A stretch of 64,000 bases of DNA, taken from Saccharicrinis aurantiacus. Its GTDB lineage: Bacteria > Bacteroidota > Bacteroidia > Bacteroidales > Marinilabiliaceae. The translations under genes were made by a program, and so were the position numbers. Below are positions 1 through 7,620 of the stretch, in pieces (within the stretch, counting starts at the first letter, position 1; every line of letters starts with the position of its first letter). Below the pieces are notes generated by a model. It was given only the letters and a program-made list of their open reading frames with translations. It had not been told where the DNA came from and made no database searches. The stretch is from positions 1-64,000 of the forward strand of contig NZ_LYBV02000038.1 in assembly GCF_001660705.2 (NCBI RefSeq), given 5' to 3'.

Positions 1-238
1 AGCTATCCCTTAAATCGGATATGCGTTTGTGCAATACGGCAAACTTCCCTTCGCATAAATTCAGTTCTTTTGCCAAGTGTTTAATGTCCTTTTCGAGTAG
101 GTCAGTTTTGGCTTCCACCGTTTCTTTGGTCGCATTCTTTGCCAGTGCATTTCTTATGATGTAAGACAAAACACCCACTATTAATGAGCTAAAGGCTGCT
201 ATGACTACCCAATAGAATTTTATGGTCATTTCTTCCAT
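1..238 (-). CDS. Membrane-anchored coiled-coil phage protein (left copy, partial)
   Basis: Partial gene: ATG on the minus strand at 238, and the frame stays open to the window edge (79 codons seen). It matches the complete copy at 5433-5765, with one visible change (Ile to Phe in the membrane segment). An N-terminal transmembrane helix is followed by a charged helical region. It starts two bases after the stop of the ATPase gene, as in the other copy. Its place before the holin-like and lysin genes in the right copy suggests a lysis or membrane role; the exact function is not known. Confidence 0.8.
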   Translation of the reverse strand, partial: MEEMTIKFYWVVIAAFSSLIVGVLSYIIRNALAKNATKETVEAKTDLLEKDIKHLAKELNLCEGKFAVLHKRISDLRDS

Positions 239-240
239 GA

Positions 241-792
241 TTAGAATATTTTAATGGTTTCGTTACTGCCGTTTGGAAAACGGTTTTTCTCCATGGTGGC
301 TGATTGATTTTCGATGTGCATAATGGCATCGCAATCATGCTCCCAGTCGCTTCCCCCTTTTGATGTACCATCACGATTGGCTTTAAAAACAAGCACAAAT
401 GATGTATTGGGGAATTGCCTCTTCAATGCTTTAAAATCATCAGGTTTAATACCTATGGTTTGGGTACTATCAAAGAATACCACATCGTATGCTCTAAATT
501 GCTTCGGATTATAATCCTCCACAAAATCGATGGGCTGCGTGATATTCAAACGCAATAACTTCTCTTGAAGCGAGGCTTTTACACCTTCTTCGTTGGAGAT
601 ATAAAGTACTTTAAGTTTGCTCTTCACCAGAACATTGGCCAGCAACATGGCTACGGAACTTTTGCCATTGAATCTCTTCCCATAAATCATCAGATAAAAC
701 GGACTATAAGGTTGCCCGAGCAGTTTACCAAACTTACCGCCAATGCGTAAAGTAGAAAACTTCATTTGAGCCAATTCACTTGCTGATACCAC
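241..792 (-). CDS. RecA-like P-loop ATPase (left copy), probably made by -1 frameshift
   Basis: This is the left copy of the 183-aa ATPase at 4879-5430, with one residue different. It has a P-loop (GKRFNGKS, residues 38-45) and a Walker B strand (VVFFD, 104-108), the arrangement of RecA/RadA-like ATPases. The listed start is a GTG with no visible ribosome-binding site. The same frame is open, without ATG, back to the GGGAAAG heptamer at 882-888, so the likely product is a fusion to the upstream 280-aa protein. The linker has two extra codons compared with the right copy but stays in frame, which supports its translation. Confidence 0.8.
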   Translation of the reverse strand: MVSASELAQMKFSTLRIGGKFGKLLGQPYSPFYLMIYGKRFNGKSSVAMLLANVLVKSKLKVLYISNEEGVKASLQEKLLRLNITQPIDFVEDYNPKQFRAYDVVFFDSTQTIGIKPDDFKALKRQFPNTSFVLVFKANRDGTSKGGSDWEHDCDAIMHIENQSATMEKNRFPNGSNETIKIF

Positions 793-832
793 TTGATCTG
801 GCGAAACTGAGATAGACTTATGCTGATTAGTT

Positions 833-888
833 GCCCTTACAATTGTACCACTACTTTTGGGCGATGGAGTAGTGGTGTTTACTTTCCC
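833..888 (-). promoter_or_regulatory. Programmed -1 frameshift signal (left copy)
   Basis: On the minus strand GGGAAAG (888-882) comes directly before the TAA of the 280-aa gene. A 5-nt spacer follows, then ACCACTACT (876-868) pairing with AGTAGTGGT (855-847). GCCC in the loop can pair with GGGC at 836-833 to form an H-type pseudoknot. The stem is identical to the right copy while the loop and downstream linker have changed. This is the pattern of a selected -1 frameshift element; GGGAAAG is also the slippery heptamer of the lambda G/GT tail genes. Confidence 0.75.
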
Positions 889-1721
889 AATCCGGCTATT
901 CCTTTTAGGCCATTTAGCTGGACACTTGTAACAAGTAATTTATCACTCTCCAGGTAATCGTTTAAATGCTTCTGCACCTTCTTAATCTGATCATATTCCT
1001 TTTCTGATTGCTTCACTTTCCCATTTTTCAGTGAATTGGTAATGGTAGTGAGTAGTCGTTGTGCTTTTTCCTTTGTGATGTTGCCATACAGATTTATAAA
1101 ACGTTTAATAAGTCCAACAGCCGGGGTAACGCCATAGTCATCCACAATATTTTTCAGCTTCGTGTAAATTGAAGTAGGAACTTCAAACTTACATGTGGCA
1201 TTCATCTCCTTATAAGTCTTAATCAAATCATTGCTGATGCTTTTTATCTCAGAAGCGTACTTACTCGTTTTTCGGATGGTTTTCTCAGTAGCTGCCTTCT
1301 GAATAACTTTATATAAAAGTGACACCTGACGTTCGGTAACGATCTTGTTATGAAAATTCAGGTAGCGCCTAATTACCTTTATTTCCATGGGGATTAAATC
1401 CACTTCAATGGCTTTTCGTTTGGCTTGTTTGAGCTGCCGAGTCGTTTTACCTGCTGTTGTCTTTTTCTTTGGTGCTTTAGATTTTGTGCTAACCTTTTTT
1501 GCAGGAGCTTTCTTTGGGGATGTACTCTTCTTAGGGGTATCTTTTAGATAAGGCTCCACAATCTTAAAATGATTATCCAACATCTCTTTGATATCCTTAT
1601 CTTCATTGTAAAAATCGGCAAATGAATCAAACTCCTTATGAGCTTCCTGGGCTACCTCTGGTAATTTCTTAAAATCGACTCCTTTAGTGGCTTCTTTGTA
1701 GTTCTTTATTGTAAGTTTCAT
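879..1721 (-). CDS. Lysine-rich 280-aa phage protein (left copy)
   Basis: Left copy of the gene at 3956-4798, differing at five residues. It has an acidic/helical N-terminus (1-60), a Lys/Pro/Ser/Thr-rich basic linker (about 61-105) and a helical C-terminal region (105-280). I recognise no family. The basic linker suggests nucleic-acid binding, by inference only. The gene ends on the frameshift heptamer that would fuse it to the ATPase. Start ATG at 1721 is the same as in the other copy. Confidence 0.85.
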   Translation of the reverse strand: MKLTIKNYKEATKGVDFKKLPEVAQEAHKEFDSFADFYNEDKDIKEMLDNHFKIVEPYLKDTPKKSTSPKKAPAKKVSTKSKAPKKKTTAGKTTRQLKQAKRKAIEVDLIPMEIKVIRRYLNFHNKIVTERQVSLLYKVIQKAATEKTIRKTSKYASEIKSISNDLIKTYKEMNATCKFEVPTSIYTKLKNIVDDYGVTPAVGLIKRFINLYGNITKEKAQRLLTTITNSLKNGKVKQSEKEYDQIKKVQKHLNDYLESDKLLVTSVQLNGLKGIAGLGK

Positions 1722-1755
1722 ATCTATCTGTATTACGTTTTAGTTCCTATTTTTC

Positions 1756-2217
1756 CTACTTGGCTAGTGCTTGCTTTTGTTTGATGCGGATGGCTTTGGC
1801 TCTAATCTTAGCAAGAGCTAATTTTCGATCTTTACCTACAATCACACCCTTATTTACACTGCCTTTCTCCGTCAAATCGATGTATTCATCTGCTCTTTGT
1901 TTGGTGAATGGCATAAAGGACTTTAGCTTAAATTGCACCTTTGCCGCTTCTATCAAATTGTCGAAACACTTATTGATGTAGGTGCGCTCCTTTCCCTGGG
2001 GGTAAACCGGATGGGCAAACATGCCTCCTGATACCAGGTAATTATTCTCCCGATTCTTTTCCTTCAACTTATCGTAGATGTAGCATTCAAAGCTTCTAGC
2101 AAACAGTTCAGCCGTATTCTTCCAATATGAGCCTTGTTGTTTCGAATAGTGGTACAAATAGCTATCGGTTGACTTTTTGCTGTTTGTATGCGCATCAGTA
2201 AAACTTATCAATGATTT
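1756..2217 (-). pseudogene. 3' fragment of an LPD1 polyvalent-protein gene (left copy)
   Basis: This encodes only the last ~153 residues of the protein at 2290-3921 (three substitutions in the aligned 151). An in-frame TAA (2220-2218) sits exactly at the edge of the arm, and the only possible start is a TTG at 2211. The HEWGH active-site region is missing. It is best read as the cut end of a second LPD1 gene joined to unrelated orientation at the duplication boundary. A short independent protein from the TTG cannot be excluded. Confidence 0.8.
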
Positions 2218-2225
2218 TTAAAATC
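2213..2225. repeat. Short palindrome at the duplication junction
   Basis: GATTTT-T-AAAATC forms a 6-bp inverted repeat with one central base. The left arm stops matching the right copy at 2217, inside this palindrome. Short inverted repeats are known seeds of fold-back inverted duplications; the link here is inferred. Confidence 0.5.
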
Positions 2226-2289
2226 AAAGATTCGCCAGTCATATCCAGCAAAGCCTTATCTAAATACCAAAGAATCGAGGGCACAGTAC

Positions 2290-3921
2290 GTGAAAATGGC
2301 AGAAACAATTCATCAGGTATTAAGCGAAGCTATTGTTATTGATGATTTGAAGAAGCTATATACCATAGCAACAAACGGACAAATTGTTCCAAGAACTGAT
2401 TTTACAATGCTCTTTGGTAAGAAACTACGTAATCTAATTTCTGTGCTTTACGGCTATTCGAGTGGTGTTGGTGTGGCAAAGAAAACACTCACTGAAGCTC
2501 GCCAATATTCAGGTGTAAGCAAAGAAACGGCTGCACCTCTTTACAAGAACCTAAAAACCTATTACGATAAGCTCATTGAAAAACAACAAAAGTGCATTGA
2601 TTCAGCAAAACAGATTATCTCATCGGCAGATTTAAAAAGTCATAAATACAGTGATCTGACTTTTAGAGGCGGTATGCTTTCAAGTATGAATAGTATTCCT
2701 GAATATGTGAAGTATGTGGAGTCGGTTTGTACTCGCTTTATCAATGATTATATAAAGGAATTTGATACCAAAAAGGAGCATTTCCCATACAAAGAATTCA
2801 AACCAGATTGGTCATGGTCAGATACTAATCAAAAAAGAAAATCAGAAGGCAATACAAAGCCAAAAATAGCAGCCATAACGCTTAGCTATATTAAGCGCAC
2901 TGGTGGTTTGTTTATTGAGAAAGCAGATGAACAGACTGTCATTCATAAACTGCATTTTAAATCGATAACTCTAGGAAACTACGTAAAGGACAATGAAGCC
3001 CAGGAGCACATACGACATTTTGTGGCATCCATCGTTGACTTATGCGAGATATTGGATATTGATTTAAGTATAAATCAAAAGCTGGCCATCGGTTTTGGAG
3101 CATTTGGACGAGGAGGAAAAGCCATGGCAACCTATTATCCAACTCGGCAATTGATTAACCTCACCAAACGCAATGGTGATGGTTCTGTGGCGCACGAATG
3201 GGGACACTTTTTCGATCACTTTTTGAATGAATTTGGTTTGAGTAGGTTATCCCTATTATCGGAAACCACTTATGATTTAATCCTAGAGAAATTTGGTCGA
3301 AATAGAACTTACCTGAATAACTCAAAGAAATCATTCCGTAAGGCTTATTTCATAAGCACCCTGGCATATATAATAGAAACTGGAGTCACACAGACACCAT
3401 TCCATAAAAGCATGGCAGCGTTGGTGAGTATGATGCGTTTTGGATACAATCATGAAGATAAATCATTGATAAGTTTTACTGATGCGCATACAAACAGCAA
3501 AAAGTCAACCGATAGCTATTTGTACCACTATTCGAAACAACAAGGCTCCTATTGGAAGAATACGGCTGAACTATTTGCCAGAAGATTTGAATGCTACATC
3601 TACGATAAACTGAAGGAAAAGAATCGGGAGAATAATTACCTGGTATCAGGAGGAATGTTTGCCCATCCAGTTTACCCCCAGGGAAAAGAGCGCACGTACA
3701 TCAATAAGTGTTTCGATAATTTGATAGAAGCAGCAAAGGTGCAATTTAAACTCAAGTCCTTTACGCCATTCACCAAGCAAAGAGCAGATGAATATATCGA
3801 TTTGACTGAAAAAGGTGGTGTAAACAAGGGTGTAATTGTCGGTAAAGATCGAAAATTAGCTCTTGCAAAGATAAGAGCCAAAGCCATCCGCATCAAACAA
3901 AAGCAAGCACTAGCCAAATAG
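2290..3921 (+). CDS. LPD1-domain polyvalent protein with HEWGH metalloprotease-like motif
   Basis: 543-aa protein. Residues ~222-320 match the large polyvalent protein-associated domain LPD1 of phages and mobile elements: an LGNYV segment, then GFGAFGRGGKAMATYYP, INLTK and HEWGHFFDH. HEWGH at 302-306 is an HExxH zinc-peptidase motif. Polyvalent proteins are thought to be injected with phage or plasmid DNA. The listed start is GTG (2290), with ATG at 2296. The frame stays open upstream to 2215, into the duplication junction, with protein-like codons and no ATG, so the gene may have lost its true 5' end there. The 280-aa gene follows after 34 bp, as part of one operon. Confidence is good for the domain and low for the biological role. 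Confidence 0.85.
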   Translation: MKMAETIHQVLSEAIVIDDLKKLYTIATNGQIVPRTDFTMLFGKKLRNLISVLYGYSSGVGVAKKTLTEARQYSGVSKETAAPLYKNLKTYYDKLIEKQQKCIDSAKQIISSADLKSHKYSDLTFRGGMLSSMNSIPEYVKYVESVCTRFINDYIKEFDTKKEHFPYKEFKPDWSWSDTNQKRKSEGNTKPKIAAITLSYIKRTGGLFIEKADEQTVIHKLHFKSITLGNYVKDNEAQEHIRHFVASIVDLCEILDIDLSINQKLAIGFGAFGRGGKAMATYYPTRQLINLTKRNGDGSVAHEWGHFFDHFLNEFGLSRLSLLSETTYDLILEKFGRNRTYLNNSKKSFRKAYFISTLAYIIETGVTQTPFHKSMAALVSMMRFGYNHEDKSLISFTDAHTNSKKSTDSYLYHYSKQQGSYWKNTAELFARRFECYIYDKLKEKNRENNYLVSGGMFAHPVYPQGKERTYINKCFDNLIEAAKVQFKLKSFTPFTKQRADEYIDLTEKGGVNKGVIVGKDRKLALAKIRAKAIRIKQKQALAK

Positions 3922-3955
3922 GAAAAATAGGAACTAAAACGTAATACAGATAGAT

Positions 3956-4798
3956 ATGAAACTTACAATAAAGAACTACAAAGAAGCTACCAAAAGCATT
4001 GATTTTAAGAAATTACCAGAGGTCGCTCAGGAAGCCCATAAGGAGTTTGATTCATTTGCCGATTTCTACAATGAGGATAAGGATATCAAAGAGATGTTGG
4101 ATAATCACTTTAAGATTGTGGAGCCTTATCTAAAAGATACCCCTAAGAAGAGTACATCCCCAAAGAAAGCACCTGCAAAAAAGGTTAGCACAAAATCTAA
4201 AGCACCAAAGAAAAAGACAACAGCAGGTAAAACGACTCGGCAGCCCAAACAGGCCCAACGAAAAGCCATTGAAGTGGATTTAATCCCCATGGAAATAAAG
4301 GTAATTAGGCGCTACCTGAATTTTCATAACAAGAGCGTTACCGAACGTCAGGTGTCACTTTTATATAAGGTCATTCAGAAGGCAGCTACTGAGAAAACCA
4401 TCCGAAAAACAAGTAAGTATGCCTCAGAGATTAAAAGTATCAGCAATGATTTGATTAAGACTTATAAGGAGATGAATGCTACCTGTAAGTTTGAAGTTCC
4501 TACTTCAATTTACACGAAGCTGAAAAATATTGTGGATGACTATGGCGTTACCCCGGCTGTTGGACTTATTAAACGTTTTATAAATCTGTATGGCAACATC
4601 ACAAAGGAAAAAGCACAACGACTACTCACGACCATTACCAATTCCCTGAAGAATGGAAAAGTAAAGCAATCTGAAAAGGAGTACGATCAGATTAAGAAGG
4701 TACAAAAGCATTTAAACGATTACCTGGAAAGTGATAAATTGCTAGTCACAAGCGTTCAACTCAATGGCCTAAAAGGAATAGCTGGATTGGGAAAGTAA
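3956..4798 (+). CDS. Lysine-rich 280-aa phage protein (right copy)
   Basis: Unrecognised 280-aa protein: acidic helical N-terminus, a basic Lys/Pro/Ser/Thr linker at about 61-105, and a helical Lys-rich C-terminal half. No membrane segments. Its last codons read GGA AAG TAA, preceded by G, making the slippery heptamer GGGAAAG at 4789-4795. A -1 slip there continues into the ATPase frame and gives a predicted 491-aa fusion (280 + 211). The paralogue at 879-1721 has the same ending. Differences between the copies are largely synonymous, so the protein is under purifying selection. A DNA-binding or packaging role is only a guess from its basic linker and phage context. Confidence 0.85.
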   Translation: MKLTIKNYKEATKSIDFKKLPEVAQEAHKEFDSFADFYNEDKDIKEMLDNHFKIVEPYLKDTPKKSTSPKKAPAKKVSTKSKAPKKKTTAGKTTRQPKQAQRKAIEVDLIPMEIKVIRRYLNFHNKSVTERQVSLLYKVIQKAATEKTIRKTSKYASEIKSISNDLIKTYKEMNATCKFEVPTSIYTKLKNIVDDYGVTPAVGLIKRFINLYGNITKEKAQRLLTTITNSLKNGKVKQSEKEYDQIKKVQKHLNDYLESDKLLVTSVQLNGLKGIAGLGK

Positions 4799-4844
4799 AC
4801 ACCACTACTGCGTCGCCCAAAAGTAGTGGTACAAGAACAAGGGC
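4789..4844 (+). promoter_or_regulatory. Programmed -1 frameshift signal (right copy)
   Basis: The parts in order are: GGGAAAG (4789-4795), phased G GGA AAG in the 280-aa frame; the TAA stop and AC as a 5-nt spacer; a 9-bp stem, ACCACTACT (4801-4809) with AGTAGTGGT (4822-4830); and GCCC in the loop (4815-4818), able to pair with GGGC (4841-4844) as a second pseudoknot stem. Slipping back one base reads GGG AAA GTA AAC, which is exactly the open frame of the ATPase. Spacer length and geometry match known -1 frameshift elements. Confidence 0.8.
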
Positions 4845-4878
4845 AGTAAATCAGTCTATCTCAGTTTCGCCAGATCAA

Positions 4879-5430
4879 GTGGTATCAGCTAGTGAATTGG
4901 CTCAAATGAAGTTTTCAACTTTACGCATTGGCGGTAAGTTTGGTAAACTACTAGGGCAACCTTACAGCCCATTTTATCTGATGATTTATGGTAAGCGATT
5001 CAATGGAAAAAGTTCGGTAGCCATGTTGCTGGCCAATGTTCTGGTGAAGAGCAAACTTAAAGTACTTTATATCTCCAACGAAGAAGGCGTAAAAGCCTCG
5101 CTTCAGGAAAAGTTATTGCGTTTGAATATCACGCAGCCTATTGATTTTGTGGAAGATTATAACCCGAAGCAATTTAGAGTATACGATGTGGTATTCTTTG
5201 ATAGTACCCAAACCATAGGTATTAAACCTGATGATTTTAAAGCATTGAAGAGGCAATTCCCCAATACATCATTTGTGCTTGTTTTTAAAGCCAATCGTGA
5301 TGGTACATCAAAAGGCGGAAGCGACTGGGAGCATGATTGTGATGCCATTATGCACATCGAAAATCAATCAGCTACCATGGAGAAAAACCGTTTTCCCAAC
5401 GGTAGTAACGAAACCATTAAAATATTCTAA
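4879..5430 (+). CDS. RecA-like P-loop ATPase (right copy), probably made by -1 frameshift
   Basis: 183 aa from a GTG codon. The frame is actually open from 4738 and most likely entered at 4795 by -1 frameshifting from the 280-aa gene. Walker A is GKRFNGKS (38-45); Walker B is VVFFD (104-108). The segment between has the strand-helix order of the RecA/RadA/DnaB core, but the protein is short and lacks a helicase DnaB N-domain. The upstream linker (4795-4878) is Thr/Ser/Pro-rich, like an interdomain tether. It ends 2 bp before the next gene. The role in the phage (DNA handling or packaging) is not known. Confidence 0.85.
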   Translation: MVSASELAQMKFSTLRIGGKFGKLLGQPYSPFYLMIYGKRFNGKSSVAMLLANVLVKSKLKVLYISNEEGVKASLQEKLLRLNITQPIDFVEDYNPKQFRVYDVVFFDSTQTIGIKPDDFKALKRQFPNTSFVLVFKANRDGTSKGGSDWEHDCDAIMHIENQSATMEKNRFPNGSNETIKIF

Positions 5431-5432
5431 TC

Positions 5433-5765
5433 ATGGAAGAAATGACCATAAAATTCTACTGGGTAGTCATAGCAGCCATTAGCTCATTAATCGTGGGTGT
5501 TTTGTCTTACATCATTAGAAATGCACTGGCAAAAAATGCGACTAAAGAAACGGTGGAGGCCAAAACAGACCTGCTTGAAAAGGACATAAAACACTTGGCA
5601 AAGGAACTGAATTTATGTGAAGGAAAGTTTGCCGTATTGCACAAACGCATATCCGATTTAAGGGATAGTTCCAAGGAAATATACGTGAGCAAGGAGCTAT
5701 TCCATCAAACCATAAAACAGCTTAACGAGAAGCTAGATACCATACTAAAATTTGTAGAGAAATGA
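5433..5765 (+). CDS. Membrane-anchored coiled-coil protein of the lysis region
   Basis: 110 aa: one N-terminal transmembrane helix (about 8-28), then a long charged helical region with heptad-like spacing (about 35-110). It overlaps the next gene by 4 bp and follows the ATPase stop by 2 bp, so it is translationally coupled. The form resembles small phage proteins found beside holins and endolysins (accessory lysis or spanin-like), but I cannot assign a named family. A partial second copy lies at 1-238. Confidence 0.75.
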   Translation: MEEMTIKFYWVVIAAISSLIVGVLSYIIRNALAKNATKETVEAKTDLLEKDIKHLAKELNLCEGKFAVLHKRISDLRDSSKEIYVSKELFHQTIKQLNEKLDTILKFVEK

Positions 5766-6172
5766 GAAAACTATTTTCAAAACTAAGCAACGCAGGAGTT
5801 GCAAGCACACTAAAAGAAGGAACAAAACTGATAGATGAAATTTTCACCACCAAGGAGGAAAAGCTCCAGGGTAAAATGGAACTTTTCAAAATGGCTGTTT
5901 CAGACCGAGACTCAGCACGAAATATGTATGCCAAAGACAACTGGTTACAAAAGACCTTTGCAATCTTCTTCCTGATTGCATGGTGTACTTTAACACTTGT
6001 GATGCTTAATTATTTCGTGTTTCAAACCATTGAATTACAAGATTGGCAAATTGCCTTTATAAGCAGTATCAATGGCGGCATATCCACCAAACTAAGCACG
6101 ATAATCGACTTCCTTTTTGGAGGTTCAATAAGTGGAGTAAATGATGTAAAACTGAAATCTAAACGATCATGA
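5762..6172 (+). CDS. Holin-like phage membrane protein
   Basis: 136 aa. An amphipathic, charged N-terminal half (including a DRDSARxMYxxDNW segment at about 49-63) leads to two hydrophobic stretches: about 67-90, and a Gly/Ile/Ser-rich one near 98-125. The layout, with soluble helix first, hydrophobic segments last and a basic tail, is that of the 3TM holin family of phages and gene-transfer agents. It sits directly before the GH108 endolysin, with a 4-bp overlap. It would form membrane lesions that let the endolysin reach peptidoglycan. Confidence 0.75.
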   Translation: MRKLFSKLSNAGVASTLKEGTKLIDEIFTTKEEKLQGKMELFKMAVSDRDSARNMYAKDNWLQKTFAIFFLIAWCTLTLVMLNYFVFQTIELQDWQIAFISSINGGISTKLSTIIDFLFGGSISGVNDVKLKSKRS

Positions 6173-6744
6173 AACATATAAAAACATTTGAGGAGCTCTT
6201 TGCTGGAGTTATCAAGCACGAAGGATATTATGCCAATGTAGAAGGCGACCGTGGTGGTGAAACTTATATGGGTGTTGCAAGAAATTTGCATCCTGATTGG
6301 AATGGCTGGAAGTATATTGATGCATATAAAGAGACCTATGGAAGTATTAAGAGGAATTTTAAAATAGATGTTCCGGAACTAACACAATTGGTTAAAGAAT
6401 TCTACAAAGCAGAGTTCTATCATCTATATAATATTGATAAAATTAAACATGGTTCCCTACAAGAAATCATCTTTGATTGGTGTGTCAATAGCGGCCATTG
6501 GGGAGCCAGAGGTGTTCAAAGAACTTTAAACCAGTTCTTCGATTATGAACTTAAAATGGATGGGATTATTGGTAAACAAACGTTAATGGCTATCGATAAA
6601 TGCCATACTCAAACAGTATTTGATGCTATAAAAATGGCTAGAATCAATTATTATCACACAATAGCCAAGCGAGGACAGAACTTTAAGTTTTTAAACGGGT
6701 GGTTGAAGAGGGTCAGTGAGATTAAATATGACAGTGATCTTTAA
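6169..6744 (+). CDS. GH108 endolysin (N-acetylmuramidase)
   Basis: 191 aa. The N-terminal half carries the GH108 signature: a KHEGYY segment with the expected catalytic Glu (E18), then GDRGGETYMGVA (26-37). The C-terminal part (about 115-185), with a DGIIGKQTLMAI segment, matches the small peptidoglycan-binding domain usually attached to GH108. There is no signal peptide, so export would depend on the holin upstream. It is the last phage gene seen; beyond it the chromosome resumes with a gene on the other strand. Confidence 0.9.
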   Translation: MKHIKTFEELFAGVIKHEGYYANVEGDRGGETYMGVARNLHPDWNGWKYIDAYKETYGSIKRNFKIDVPELTQLVKEFYKAEFYHLYNIDKIKHGSLQEIIFDWCVNSGHWGARGVQRTLNQFFDYELKMDGIIGKQTLMAIDKCHTQTVFDAIKMARINYYHTIAKRGQNFKFLNGWLKRVSEIKYDSDL

Positions 6745-6859
6745 GCTGAAAAAGATTATTAAACTTTTGAAGTTAGAGTAATAGATCACATCGAATAACA
6801 ATTGATATGAATTTAAATACTAATAGATTATTTTGGTGTGGCTTACTCTAGTATTAGAC

Positions 6860-7618
6860 TTAATACCCTAACCACTTTTTAAAATCAGTAGCTTTAAGTT
6901 TACTAATAACTATATCGACCTTAAAATTGCAGTTTGTTTTAATCTTAAGTTTACTGTTGAAATAATAACTAATGTGCTTTATAGCGTCACGGTGCAAGAT
7001 AAACTGACGGTTGGCTCTAAAAAAGTTTTTAGGGTCAAGTTCGTTCTCTATTTGATCGAGAGAGCTGTTGACTGTATATTCCTTATTATCGAAGGTTTGA
7101 CATTTAACAATTCCTAAATCGAGATGAAATGAAGCAATATCCCTAACAGATACCGGATATAATTTGTCTTTACTTCCCAACAAAAAAGTATTCTTATATT
7201 CCTTTTTGGCAGAAATGATCTCGTGATAAAAGGATTTAAATATATCTTTATAGAGCAATTTCGAGTTTTGCTGGTCGAACTTTTTTAGGGCAAACTCTAG
7301 CTCATCCTGTATCAAAGGTTTTAAAAGGTAATCAATTCCATTAACCTTAAATGCTTTTATAGCATACTGGTCAAACGCAGTAATAAAAATAATGGGAGTA
7401 TTGATGTGTATATGATTGAATATTTCGAAAGATAAGCCATCTGCCAAATGAATATCCATAAATATTAGGTCAATACCAGGATTAGTTCTGAAGAACTGGA
7501 TACTGTTCTTAACCGTATCTAACACATTCACTATCTCAACTGAAGGAACTAGTTGTTCGAGCATATTTTTAAGCTGCTCTTGCGCCCCCCATTCATCTTC
7601 AATTATTACTACTCTCAT
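6860..7618 (-). CDS. LytTR-type response regulator
   Basis: 252 aa. The receiver domain (1-120) has the acidic pocket E7/D8, phospho-acceptor D55 (FMDIH), T80 and K100 (YLLKP). A LytTR DNA-binding domain occupies about 150-250. It lies 2 bp after the partner kinase gene (7621-8664), so the two form a two-gene operon. LytTR proteins bind pairs of ~9-bp direct repeats about two helical turns apart. Such an array stands upstream of the next gene at 9395, which makes that gene a plausible target by inference. Confidence 0.92.
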   Translation of the reverse strand: MRVVIIEDEWGAQEQLKNMLEQLVPSVEIVNVLDTVKNSIQFFRTNPGIDLIFMDIHLADGLSFEIFNHIHINTPIIFITAFDQYAIKAFKVNGIDYLLKPLIQDELEFALKKFDQQNSKLLYKDIFKSFYHEIISAKKEYKNTFLLGSKDKLYPVSVRDIASFHLDLGIVKCQTFDNKEYTVNSSLDQIENELDPKNFFRANRQFILHRDAIKHISYYFNSKLKIKTNCNFKVDIVISKLKATDFKKWLGY

Positions 7619-7620
7619 AA

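Larger units (their letters stand above)
1..2217 (-). repeat. Left arm of a 2.2-kb inverted duplication of a phage module
   Basis: The reverse complement of this stretch matches 3460-5670 almost base for base. The two arms differ mainly by third-position changes and one net 6-bp indel near 820. Encoded proteins differ at only five residues in the 280-aa protein, one in the 183-aa ATPase and three in the shared LPD1 C-terminus. The arm runs off the left edge of the window, so its true length is unknown. Synonymous divergence argues that the copies evolved apart under selection and are not a recent copy or simple assembly fold-back. Confidence 0.95.
3460..5670 (+). repeat. Right arm of the 2.2-kb inverted duplication
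   Basis: This is the mirror copy of 1-2217. It carries the 3' part of the LPD1 gene, the 280-aa gene, the ATPase and the start of the coiled-coil membrane protein. Homology starts at AAATCATTG (3460), inside the LPD1 gene. It can be followed to 5670 only because the left copy leaves the window there. Confidence 0.95.

Noticed and set aside
1760-1981. Plus-strand small proteins mirrored in both phage arms
   Set aside because: They are antisense to the conserved LPD1 C-terminus and appear twice only because the arms are duplicated.
4879-4881. GTG as the true start of the ATPase
   Set aside because: No ribosome-binding site is seen, the frame is open and conserved back to the frameshift heptamer, and the linker indel keeps frame in the other copy.
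1-5670. Inverted duplication as a pure assembly or amplification fold-back artefact
   Set aside because: Such artefacts are near identical; here the arms differ by many third-position changes and an in-frame indel.
1-6744. Complete prophage
   Set aside because: Only LPD1, ATPase and lysis genes are in the window. No capsid, tail, terminase or transposase gene is seen on either side within it.
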